NCBI GenBank assembly: GCA_940671915.1
Contig: CALNVZ010000174.1
Span: forward strand, 1,556,992 to 1,620,991
Source of the DNA: Paracentrotus lividus
Lineage: Eukaryota > Echinodermata > Echinoidea > Camarodonta > Echinidae
DNA length: 64,000 nt
Reading direction: 5' to 3'
Position numbers and translations under genes: made by a program. Numbering within the stretch: position 1 is the first letter of the stretch; each line of letters begins with the position of its first letter. The notes below the pieces were generated by a model, which searched no databases, had not been told where the DNA came from, and saw nothing but the letters and a program-made list of their open reading frames with translations. Below are positions 37,901 through 51,800 of the stretch, piece by piece.

Positions 37901-40900
37901 AGTGAATTTAGGAATCGCGCGCAGCGGACTAGCGCGCGTAGATCGGAAAGGCAAGGGGCATCATATTATATCGTCCAGGACGTGGACTAGGTAAGAGGAT
38001 GATATTATGGTGACAGGTGAATGGGAGAAGGAGGAGTTTAGAAAGGTGCAAGAGGTGGATAACAGGTGTTTAGTGAGGGTAAATAATAAGGACCACATGT
38101 GTGACAAAAGGAATGGTGGTGGTTGAGAATGACGAGTATAAGGAATAGTTGTAATTGGAGTTGTGAGAAAGTGAAGATATTAATTAAGGGTAAGGAGTAT
38201 TGAGGTTAATGTTTGTTGGAAAGGTGGAGGAGGTGATCAAAGAAAAAGAAACTATGACGAAGATATTTAGGAGGGTTCAATAAGATAATAAAAATTGGGG
38301 ATCCGTTTGAGTGTGAGAAAGAAATGCAGGTGGGGCATGTAGGGAGGAGATGGTGGAGGAAAGTAAATAGGAAATAGTGGATAGTCTAACGGGGATGGGT
38401 TCTTACCTAAGGTAACAAGCTCCCAGAGATGGACTCCATATGACCAGACATCGCTCTCCGTTGAAAATGATCCTGTCGGTATTGCTTCTGGTGAAAGCCA
38501 TCGATGAATCGCCTGAAAATAAGTGACTTTATTACCTTTATTCATTTCATTTAGATATCTTCCTTGGAGATTACCAAGATTCACACCTTTTTTCATTAAA
38601 AGATCCCTTTTAAATTGCATTTCATTAAAAACAACAGCACATAACAAATAAGTTCTTTGTATTAATATAATTATGAAATAACTACTTAAGAGACTACTAA
38701 AGGGGAAAATTTAATATTGTACTAATAAAGAAGCCTATATATTATCAGGCCTGATCATCAGTGTCTTTGAAGAAATTAGTATAATCAACCGAGTTCTTTT
38801 TTCCCCTCTCTTTTATAACCGAGATGATAAGGAATGATTTACAATTAATTTTCCTTATTGCGTTAAATGTCTTCTTTTGTATTATATTCAAAGTCAAAAT
38901 GAATTACACTGGTTGCCTTTGAACATGTTGAACAGAAACCTCTAAAAAGGCATTGATCCCTTCAGCTACTATACCGTGTGCAATAAGTACTGTCGCCCCC
39001 TTACATAGCATATACGAAAATGCAGTATAACTCATCATATGACTGAAATTCATTGGTATAAACACATTATTTTTACTTATAATATATCAGTTAACATAAA
39101 TGTTATCTGAAATAACAATTTAACGGACATTATTTCCCCTGGGGATCAATAACGCTGGACCCATGATCTGGCCAATTTTTCTAAGCTTAACCCAGTAAAG
39201 ACGGCCTAACTGATCGATGCTTATTCTTCACCCCATCTTTCCTGGCATTGCTCCAGCGATAAACCCATCTTGTTGACCCAGCGCAAAGCAGACTTGCTAT
39301 CTCCTATACATATCATACAAAGTTCATCTATGCAGCATGAAAGAGTTAATTTCAACAGCTAAGCTGGCATATTTGTTTGAAAGCCGAAATCATTACTTTC
39401 TTAAGTATATCTAACCCCTACGCACCTGTCCCTCGACTGGGAATACAGCGAGTTCGGGATACCGAGAAGGAACCAGGATTTAGGTCTGTTAGCGCTGGGT
39501 TCCACTCGGGTGAGGAGGCTGTTCAATGACTACCAAATAAGATTATATCAAATTAATAATTAAAACAAATAAAACATAAGCGCTGGAACACAATAAGTGT
39601 AAGGTGTCATATACTTTTAATTACATAATTATATTAATTTATATCTTCAAAGAAATCATTGCTTACATATTAAGTAATATTTAAATCTTACTAATATTCA
39701 ACTTCTAATCATATAATCCTATCATAAATATTAAGTCAACATAATTATATTAAAGGACATGGTAAATGCAAGGGGTCATGAAGGGAATCGGTTAGTCAGA
39801 AAGGGGGTTGTTAGTAAACTTACAGAGCTCTGTATATTTCGCGGTTGTTTGATGTAACGGACTCGATCTAGTAGACAGTCTCTCAGAGTAGAATAATTGT
39901 GAGGCGATGACAACACGATGACGTGGGAACTTGATATGAAATGTTGGCAGGAGAAGAACGATGACAACTCTGTAGCTCGTTGTTCATTGATGCAACATGT
40001 CCAAATAGAAATAAGGTCAAGAAATGCCAAATACATGTCGAGAACATGATTGTGTAGAGCTTGTTGATGAACAAAGTTTAGATGGATTAGAGGTATCCAA
40101 GTGCTGACAGGTTTTCAATTTGGCAAGACTCGAAAACTAGTTCTTGTTTCTTGAGGTTTCACAGCTTGTAAGTTTTCAATACTTGCGCGATCCAAATTTA
40201 GTTACAGGGAATCAAAGAGGATGAAGGGTCAAGGGATGGATGATGAGGACATTTTAAGTAAGTAAAGGGAGGTCAGATAGGGGGGGGTGGCTGAAGTCTG
40301 CGGAAGGGTTGGCTGATTCCTGCTCTACTAGCTTGGAAGCTATCTTTTAAACCTAATCAAATATTCACAAAGTAACTTAATATGTGTCAAATACATCTTC
40401 AGGGGGACGTGGCTTAAATAAAACTATACTTTGATTGGTCAAGAGTTACTCATAAATATCATGTCTAATTAATTTGTCCTGCCTCAATCATTAACAAATC
40501 TAGGTAAAACTTTATTGGTACCATACTCATTTTAATAGCTTAAAGTGTCCTTGTGCATAGTGTGAGAAACTGTGCAAGGAACAAAGAGCGCACTCTCTAT
40601 GAACAGGAAGGTTAAGTGAAAAGCTTTAGAGCCTATAAGTTTAAGGATAGTGGTATTAAACAAAAGAGGATTATTTGCAAACAAAAAGGGTACTAGCTGG
40701 GATGATTATTAATGTCTTAGAGGAGGGTATTGGATTTATATTATCTATGACAAACAGGGAATGGGAACAGAGAAGAAGATTCAGTATGAAAGAAATAAAC
40801 AACATACTTAATCACATATATAATCTAATATGTCACCTCGCACATCTCTCCCGCTGCCACCAGAATGGCGACCTGCGCCATTTCCCCAAAATAATATTGA

Positions 40901-43900
40901 AATATTATATATATAATATTTGAAATTTATATCAATAAATAACTTTATTAATTGAAAAATCTACAAAAATTGCTTTTTAAACCTACGATCACACTCTGGA
41001 CTCTCAGTCAGCATACACAGTATTGTTAACTTACAAAAAATATCAACAAAATTCTTTTAAGATGGGACCTATTTCCCTTTCTTTTTTCCTTTATTGCGTA
41101 CACAACATTAACTTAATACATAACTTTCAAACTTGTACTTAAACATTCCTTCCTAGACATTCACACATACACAAATAAAACCTGTCCTGATAATGGCATC
41201 AACTGAATACAGAGCAAGACTAGTAACAATAACAAAAAACAAGAATGCTTATCACTAACATCAATGAAAAGAACACATTTAACTTCCTGCATTTCCTATT
41301 ACAAATTAAAATGATATCGTGTATTCACATTTTAGAATCACAATCCATTAGGAGCCTTTAACTTTATTCCTATATTCAAAACTTAAACTATAAAGAATTC
41401 CTTTTATTTTACTTTATTATCTACAATCGTAACTCCTAACATGCCTAAAACTATTGTAAAATTTACTCTACGAAAAATCATCTCAACTGACCATGTCTAG
41501 TTCTACATTAGCAATTAAATTTGTATTCGATTATTGTGACATACAAATAACTCTAGGACACAACTATCTCTCAAAATAAAAATTGAAAACATGATCTATC
41601 AACATTGGTAACAGCTTAACGAGAGAAGGAAACACAAATATTTCTAAATAATTGTTAAAACACTCTGCACTCACTTAATTGCAATAGCGCGTAAAAATTA
41701 TACCTGATAGGCGGGTATCTTTGTGAGCGTTTACAAAAAACGTCTCTTCCTCAACGATCTGCAGGCACCTCTATTCCTCAAATCAGCAATAATTTTTTAC
41801 TACTAACTTAAGCTTGCAACAAATCCCATTTTCTCCAATTATCAATTACTATTTTACACCTTGATTCTATTTGGTAATTGGTTTCACTGAAATCAAACAA
41901 TATTTTTATATCTATATCTAATCATTCATAATCTAACTTCATTTAATCATATTCTAATTGTATTTACTACACTTATTATGGAAATATCTTCTCTGATCGA
42001 CACACAACTAATCCAGTTAATCCTAGAAATCAATATAGGGTGAATTTTAAGATAGCAACAACTTCAAATAGTTTGGGANNNNNNNNNNNNNNNNNNNNNN
42101 NNNGGTACTAGCTGGGATGATTATAATGTCTTAGAGGAGGGTATTGGATTTATATTATCTATGACAAACCAGGGGAATGGGAACAGAGAAGAAGATTAGA
42201 TATGAAGAGAAATAACAACATACTTAATACATATATAATACTAATATGTCACCTCGCTACATCTTCCCCGCTGCCACCAGGTGGCGGAGGCATTCCCAAT
42301 AATTTGAAATTTATATTATAATATTTTGGAATTCTAATATCAATAAATACTTATTAATTGAAAATCTACAAAAATTGCTTTTAACCTACGTATGACACCT
42401 CAGACCCTCAGTGCACATACAGCAGTATTGTTAACTTACATATCAACAAAATTCTTTTAAGATGACTATTTTCTTCTTTTTTTTTTTACTTGCGTACACA
42501 CATTAACTTAATACATAACTTTCAAACTTTGTACTTAAACATTCCTTTCCTAGACTATTTCACATACAAATTAAAACCTGTCCTGATAATGGCATCAAAT
42601 GAATACGAGTAAGACATAGTAACAATACACAAAAAACAAGATGCTTACACTAATTCATGACAAAGAAACATTTACTTCCTTGCATTTTCCTATTACAAAT
42701 TAATAATGTTTCGTGTTATCACCTTTTAGATCAACAAATCCTTGGCATTATACTTTAATTCCTTTTACTTAACTATAAGAATTTCCTATTTTACTTTATT
42801 ATCTTACAATCGATAACTCCTAACATGCCTAACCTATTGTAAAATTACTCCTACGAAAAATCATCTCACTGACCATGTCTAGTTTCTACATAAGCAATTA
42901 AATTTGTATTCGATTATGTGACATACAAAATAATCCTCTAGACAACAACTATCTCTCAAAATAAAAATTGAAACATGAATCCTATCAACATTGTAACAAG
43001 CATTAACGAGAGAAGGAAACACAAATATTTCTAAAATAATTGTTAAATATCCACTCTGCACTCACTTAATTGCAATAGCGTAAAAATTATACCTGATAGG
43101 GCGGGTATCTTTGTGAGCGTTTACAAAAACGTCTCTTCCTCACGATCTGAGGCATCCTCTAATTCCCTCAATCAGCATAATTATTTCTACTAATCTTCTT
43201 AAGCTTGCACAAAAATCCCATTTTCTACCAATTATCAACATTTACTATTTAACCCTTTGATTCTATTGGTAATTGGTTTCACTGAAATCAAACAATATTT
43301 TATATCCTATATCTAATCAATCCATAATCTACCTTCATTTAATCATATTTCTAAATTGATTTACTACAAACTATTATGGAAAATCTTCTCTTGAATCGAC
43401 ACCACAACTAATCAGTTATCCTAAGCAAATCAATATAGGGTATGAATTTTAAGACTAGCAACAACACTTCAAATAGTTTGGACCACCGGAAAAATATAAG
43501 CCGACCTTCAATTATACATACATCAATATAAAAATACGAAAAAGCTATGAATTTCTTCACAAGGAAAATACATTTAAATAATATGATATGGGTCGCTCAA
43601 TCGAAGAACCCTGAATTATCTTTAGCATCTTCTAAAGAATCATTCAATAATAAAACAACACACAATTAATCATGCCCATACTCCACGCATGGTTCTAGGT
43701 CTATGTCTCATTAAAAGCTATTAAGTGTCTTATAAATGGACTACCCACATGATCATACTCAACATTCACTTAATATGCCATATCACTGCATCCTTAGCAA
43801 CATACCTATATAGAACCTCAACGGTTTATCGAAGCTGATTCAGTAGTGCTTTCTTATTAGGATGATTATTGGCCAACAGTACTACTTGCGTTTCATGTAT

Positions 43901-46900
43901 GTCCCAGGAGCACTAAACATTAACGCGGGGAAGGGGGAATGTAGCAGTTACTCGAACTCTACTAAAAATTTGGACAAAACTTAAAACTACAAGTAATAAA
44001 TGAAAATCAACACACACAAATCCGAATGGTCCAAATCCATTACCATGATGCTACCAACTCTTTTTCATCAATACCTCAATTATATTTTAACTCAATCTTT
44101 ACTTAATATTTGACCTATAATTAATCATACTTATCAGTAATATCAAATACCAAATCGATGTCATTAAAATAATCAAATATATCATGTATAATAAAACTAT
44201 GTTTGGGAAAGCTTTTAGAGAAATCGTGCTGATAAACGCAGAATGTCATGGGTTCCGTCTAACCCCTACGCACCTGTCCCTCGACTGGGAATACAGCGAG
44301 TTCGGGATACCGAGAAGGAACCAGGATTTAGGTCTGTTAGCGCTGGGTTCCAACTCGGGTGAGGGGCTAGTTCAATGACTACCAAATAAGATTATATCAA
44401 ATTAATAATTAAAACAAATAAAACATAAGCGCTGGAACACAATAATGTAAGGTGTCATATACTTTTAATTACATAATTATATTAATTTATATCTTCAAAG
44501 AAATCATTGCTTACATATTAAGTAATATTTAAATCTTACTAATATTCAACTTCTATCAATCCTATCCATAAATATTAAGTCAACATAATTATATTAAAGG
44601 ACATGGTAAATGCAAGGGGTCATGAAGGGGAATCGGTTAGTCAGAAAGGGGGTTGGTTAGTAACTTACAGAGCTCTGTATATTTCGCGGTTGTTTGATGT
44701 AACGGACTCGATCTAGTAGACAGTCTCTCAAAGTAGAATCTTGTGAGGCGATGACAACACGATGACGTTGGACTTGATATGAAATATTGCAGGAGAAGAA
44801 CGATGACAACTCTGGTACTCGTTGTTCCATTGATGCAACATGTCCAAATAGAAATAAGGTCAAGAATCCCAAAATACATGTCGAGAACATGATTGTGTAG
44901 AAGCTTGTAGATGAACAAAGTTATAGCAAATGGATTAGAGGTATCCAAGTGCTGGACCAGGTTTCAATTGCAGGACTCGAAAATAGTTCTGTTTCTTGAG
45001 GTTTCCACAGCTTTGTAGTTTCAATACTTGCGCGATTTCAAAATGTTAGTTACAGGGAATCAAGAGGATGAAGGTCAAAGGATGGATGATGAAGGGGAAC
45101 TTTTAGTAAGTAAAGGGAGGTCCAGATGAGGGAGGGGGTGGCTGAGTCTGCGGAGAGGGTTGGCTGATTCTGCCTCTAACTAGCTTGGAGCTATCTTTTA
45201 TACCTAATTAAGTATTCATTTCGGGAACTTCTAATTGGTCAAATACATCTTCAGGGGGACGTGGCTTAAATAAAACTATACTTTTGATTGGTCAAGAGTT
45301 ACTCATAAATATGCATGTTCTAATTAATGTGTCTAGCCTCAACTCATTAACAAATTCTAGGTAAAACTTTATTGGTACCAGTAACTCATTTTAATAGCTT
45401 AAAGTGTCTTTGTGCATAGTGCGAGAAATCTGTGCAAGGAACAAAGAGCGCACTATCTATGAACAGAGGTTTAATGGAAAAGCTTTAGAGCCTATAGTTT
45501 AAGGATAGTGTATTAACAAAAGAGGGATTATTTGCAAACAAAAAGGGTACTAGCTGGGATGATTATAATGTCTTAGAGGAGGGTATTGGATTTATATTAT
45601 CTATGACAAACCAGGGGAATGGGAACAGAGAAGAATATTAGATATGAAGAGAAATAACAACATACTTAATACATATATAATACTAATATGTCACCTCGCT
45701 ACATCTATATTAAATATAAACACGACATAGGGGGTGACAATATTTATTGCACACGGCATATCAGGGATCTGTATATCAACAACTACTCAATCTAAAGATC
45801 TGTATCAAAAGTTGAAACGCCACCTCTCGACGGAAATTGCTGCGAACAAGAGAGAGAGTCCCAATAAATTTATTCGATTAACCTTTTGTGCCATTGTAAT
45901 GAGCATGTTTGAGTTAGTATTGGAGGCATATACCTTTCTTGGATGTTTGATGGAGGTCAATCCGTATTCTGCAATCTTACATGTCTTATCATTGGATAAG
46001 AGAACGTTGCTTGCTCGAAGATTCCCGTGAACTATCTATTAAAAAATAAATAAAAAGAGTGATTCAAATTGATTGAACTAACGCATGAGCAAAAATAATG
46101 TTATTGATAATTAGATTTAATTTCCATTCAATTACATTTACTCATCTTAAATATTAGTATAACATATCTTAATATTGCATGACAATAATAAATTCCATTC
46201 GATATAATTCATGTTTTGCTTATTAATTTATTCATCTATTATTTATAATATTAGTGCTTTCTAGAAGGCACCATAAATTAATTGATATATTAATAAGGAC
46301 AAAATATATACCTAGCAACCCCCCTCAAAAAATAAAAATAAAAAAAAAATCACACAAACTCCCAAAATTTTGTACAATATACATATACACGCTCGCACAC
46401 ACACAGACACACACACAAACACGGACATGAATCTAAACACAAATGTATCGTGTAGCTATCTTTTCAAAATTACTAAAAACCAGATTTTTAATGTGGTAAT
46501 ATTTGTGTTTAAATTGTGTTTGTTTTTATAGTTTTATAGTTTTATAGTTTTATAGTTCTGATGCGTCTAATCAGAATATAGGCCTATCTGATTTGTATAA
46601 AATCTTCCTTTTTTATTTGTTTGTTTGTTTCTTGTTTGTTTTTTATTTGTTTGTTTGTTTGTGTTTTCACATGTTAACAAATGCATTATATACCCATTGA
46701 TTGTCAGTTTTCAGACGTTAGAATTTTGTACCTTATGAGATGACAAGAATTCCATTCCCTTGGCGATCTGCCAGGCAAACCTCAGTAGATCTGGCTCCTT
46801 AACCCGTCTTACGATGGGGCGCACATTGGCATAGACACGGTAGGTCGACCGAGTGGTACCAGCGTTCGTCTGGAGGTAGGTTAGAAGAGTGCCTTACGGA

Positions 46901-48815
46901 ATATTCATACACGATGAATGCTGCAAAAAAGGTGAGACCATAGAGCAAAGGCCATGAGCATCCATCAGAGGCGGATACCGGCGCCATATACAAGAATCTA
47001 TCATAATCATCACAATGTTGTTTGGGGCGTTGTTGTGATGGGGTTAAAATAGTTAGGGTAAGCTCAATATCATAATTTTTTGGTCATAAGATTAGCCTGG
47101 GGCATGCAGGCTTAAGTTTTGGTTTGCTTAGAATTCAAGTTTGAGTAGGTCCAGTCCTTTCGAGGTACATGATTAGTGGCTCGATGGGAGTTCATGTACT
47201 AAGTTTCAAGAGACGAAAGTCATACTACGAGGATTTGCTGAAATATTTTGTAGAAATCCAATTTACCTCATTTGATGAAGTAATTAAAGTTGGAGCTCAT
47301 TATAAAACATATGCCATTACAATACAAATTATTGATTCATTATCCATGAAAGCATGAAATAGAAGTTCGGCCGGTTAAAAATGAATAGTGGGTCGAAGCC
47401 TATCACCTAGCAGACACCGATACGCTGGCCCCACCCTTGATATTTCGACGAAATATTCACACATCATGTATGTTTCAATTAAGTATTCTCTACTTAGACA
47501 GCTGTTCCCATTTCTTTTATCTATTTATATTGTTTTCTACTGAATATTATGACCAAACATTTCTTTAAAAAGATATATCCTCCTGATTTTTTTTTTTTTT
47601 TTTATTTTTTTGCTATTGATATAGGGTCTCCAACATCCTTAATTTATAACTCTAAACTTTGCCCATTCGAAAATAATAATACTGTGTAACTCTGCGTCGA
47701 GTAAGATGATCTTTGAATACATTTTATTAACTTACATCCTTTTACATTTTTTGTGTATATATTGCTGATTAAAATACACTGATGTTTTTTTTTTTTAGTT
47801 TTGACATAAAATTGATTATATCAAATAAATTAATCTGATTTTATACTGAGCATGCAATATTCAGCTTACATTTCTCAATGCAACATCCCAAGCACTTGAC
47901 CAAATTAATATGATCGGGTAGCTTTCAAATCCGATCGACCGTCTCAAGAAGATCACCTGCACCATTGATACCTGTGTTTAATTATAAGAATCCGTAAACA
48001 TGAAATTACCCATTTTGTAGTCTACAAAAGAGTCAATGCAATGCAATGTGTTTTGTCCCACATCATATAGTGCACCTCTGCCCAAAACAATTTTTTTTTT
48101 TTTTTTTTTTTTTTACTCGTCGTCTAAAGAGTACAATGATCATGATAATTGGGGCTTAAACGATCAACATGATGTATTCGTTCACTTTAGAAAGCTACTT
48201 ATTGCAAACAATCTAAAAAAGAAATGAAACATGGAATGAAAGTAAACATACCTGATAAATCTCTATTAGACTAATGGCTGCCTGAATTTTTTTCTTCTCC
48301 TTTCCAGGCACTCCCCTTATTTCGCCTTTCCAAACTTGTCCGAAAGGAGTGACACCAATTGGGCCGATCTGAGAGTAAAATCGGATGTTTCTTGGAGGAA
48401 CTTTTGATCCAACCTGTTTCGCTGTTAATTCTCGATCAGTGGTTGTAATGGCCGTATGGAGTTCTATTTAAGATTTCAGGAATAAAAAAAAATGGAAATG
48501 TAGTTAATGTATTCACAAACGTAAATACGTGACATATTTTTCGCTAAACCTCTATAGTTCATGAATTGTGTCGAAAATAATAAACTTCATATTATAGCCT
48601 GATAGCTATTATACAGATATTGACTGATGGGGTGTGTAATATAACATTTTTTTGACCGCCGGATTTATATTTTCCCAAGGGGTTATATGATCACGAGGTA
48701 AAATATGATTCCTGTAGGCGATCCAAAGAATGCTGTTTTACCACACCCCATCAGTCAATATCTGTTATATTAGATAGCCCCCTAAAATTAGCCGCCCCCC
48801 CAAAAAAAAAAAAAA

Positions 48816-48881
<66 letters not shown>

Positions 48882-51800
48882 CATATGAAATAAATTGAAA
48901 AGTAAAAAAAAAAAAACCAAAAAAAAATTGCCCTCACATTTTTGGGCCGCCCCAAATTTTTTTTGGGGGAGGGGGGCTGTTTGATAGTGAAGAATTAAAA
49001 AAAAAAAAAAAGAATGTCCTCCCCCACCCAAAAAAAATGCCCCCCAAAAAAAAAAAATAAAAAAATAAAATAAATAAATAAATAAAAAACAAAATAAAAA
49101 AATTGAATAAATTCACTTCTTGCTACTTTAGTCCCACATAATCTCCATGTAATTGGCAACATCCATTCTTCTCAAGAAGGCGCCATGCACTTAAAAAATA
49201 TATTCATTGGACCGGCTGGTCAATATTTTCATCGAAGGTGACCGGCCAGGAAAATATACAGATTTCGGTCATATCACGTGACGCGCTGTAGACCAATCAC
49301 GCTTGGCTATCTGTCTTGGCTATCTAATATCTGAATATTATCATGATTATGCAATATATTTAGAATTAATCAGTATAAAATTTAATGTTTGTATATACTT
49401 TCAGCGACTTCACATATATACATTTTCCAGTGAATTTTTTTTTCTTTCATATAGTTATTTCGTCGGAAGCCGTTTCCTTTTTTCAAAGTAAACCTACATA
49501 TCAAATTAGATTTTTTTTTTTTTTTTTTTTTACTATTTTGGATCATATTAGTGTGAACAGTGAATTATAATCATGTTGGAAATACTTTTTAATTATTTGT
49601 ATCAACGAACAGTATACGGAATCAAATAAATGTATCAAATAATGCATGATTTAACCCTCAAAAGGATCAACAATTCGAATTAAAAGGGACTTATTGTACT
49701 ATGTGTAATGTATAAATCATTACAAAGAATTATTGATCTTTAGAACGTTAGGAAAAATAGATCGAATAATCTAAACAATATTACACTCTAAAAAGTGAAG
49801 TGCTGTTTTTTAGCTCTTCAGAGGCTGAAATCAGCACTTTTTAAGAGCTTGCATAGTGACTGCACTCAAAGTGCTGTTTTAGCACTTTCACGTGAGCTGA
49901 ACTTTCAGCAAAAATAGGCAAAAACGGCGTGACATCGTAAGGATTCGAACCCGGGTCCCCTGCATGAGAAGCACCGACGAACACGTTAGACCAATTCACA
50001 TCTTACGATTGCTAGCAGATCATATTGTTGCATGATGAACTTTCTTCAAATTTGCCATAATCATCTACTATGCTGTCATAATTAAATCCAGTTAGCGAGA
50101 TCTCCATTGGTCTATTGGTAACGGACAGCGGTACTCTTCTATGTCTAGGTGGAACCCGGTTCGAATCCCATACCGACATTGAACATTTTTTTGTTGATAA
50201 ATTAACACTTGGGCAAGTGTTATATAGCACTTCAGGTGCTGATATAATACTTCAAGTGCAGTCACTATACGAGCACCCAGAAATTAGCACTTCAGTTTTT
50301 AGAGTGTACCCAACCATATACTCTTTTGTTGAGGAAAACTTCAGAGTATTGATATGTCTACTATCGACTCCGTTAGTTGATGTATTTCGACGGTGTCAAG
50401 ATATAAGATCAAAATAATACTTTCGTATGTTCCTCTTTCGCACGTTTCACCATTCCCAGTATTTTCACATAACATACCATTCGTGCTGAATATAAAAAAT
50501 ACAAAAAACAAACAAAAGCCAAAATTAATCTACATATGAAAGCGGTAGACAATTTAAACTACATATTATGTAACTAATTATTCAAATCCATATCTAAGCC
50601 ATATCAAAATTTCATAGTAAAATCATGCATCCTGCATGTCCTATAACAATGGCAACACTGTATGGAATGCATGTTTTACATCCCATGAAGCATTTTGCGC
50701 CCTAATAAGGTGCAATAACTTTCATTCTGCCCTCTGCTCTTGAGGGTGGAATATATATGCTGTACCGGGTATTTTAAAAATATCTACAATGGAGCAAATC
50801 CTGAAAGAGTGTGATTTTTTAATGTATTAATCAATCTTAATTCTCTAGTTGAACCGGGTGGTTAACATTTTATGCCATCATTTTTGACAAATTTAAGTCA
50901 CTTACGATATACTGTGAAATACGTTTTATTTATGGCCATGTGTCACAAGTTGGGGTATTGTAAAAGGGTGGAGGCGTTACATTTTGGAGGGAAAATTATC
51001 ACATTTTTTCACATAGCATGAAAATGATGTATAGTCATAAGCTGTGCAATAATTCATATTGTAGATAATTTATCAGGCTACATGTCTGTGAAGTTTCAGC
51101 TTCTTTATACTCATAGTTTTAATACAAAGATACTTTTAGTGGAGTAGGGTCAGGGGTGGAGGATCCTACGGTGGAGGCACGTGTTAAAGCATAGGGAATT
51201 GCCATTTTTGTTACTTTCTTATTGTTTGCTGCGTTATATCTGTGCAGCCAATTGGTCTTATGGGTTGAGTGATATATCATTCACTTGGGAATTTATGTGG
51301 TTTTAGATAAATGTGAAGAAGATTTTTAAAAATTAATTAAATCAATTAATTAATCAATTAAAACATACTTAATGCACACATCCTCATAGACAATGCATTG
51401 CAGGCATCACAAATTGTCACATGCAATTTTATAACAATAATTGTCATTTTTCGCCATTTTCTTTGCATGCATGTAAAAACACAATTAAGTCGAAACATAT
51501 TACTTGCAATAAACTTTGTTTGAGTTGTAATCCAAGTGTAATAGACAGGATTTATGCCTTTTTTGCATTTTTTTTTCTTCGTTTTTGACACCCTGTAGCG
51601 CGGTTAGAAAAAATAATTTTGTATTACAAGTTTATATTTTTTAGAAGTACAGCGTCTTATTTACACAATCCACTATGATTCATTTCATTTGGTGAAAAGA
51701 TTAAGAAATTATTCGCCGGTAAAATTGTGAAGTTTTTCAAACCATTTTTCCTGTAACACTCTGTAAAGCTTTTATGACACACCTTATACAGGCACAAAAA

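Larger units (their letters stand above)
38974..45756. mobile_element. Small TIR element split by an LTR fossil
   Basis: CCGTGTGCAATAAGTACTGT at 38974 pairs with the inverted CCGTGTGCAATAAATATTGT ending at 45756. Without the inner insertion the element would be about 490 bases. Noncoding; family not assigned. Confidence 0.6.

Noticed and set aside
45734-46030. Plus-strand 98-residue open frame
   Set aside because: It is the antisense of pseudokinase exon 9.
46799-46993. Minus-strand open frame read as a separate protein
   Set aside because: It is part of exon 8 read past the frame break, with intron sequence upstream.
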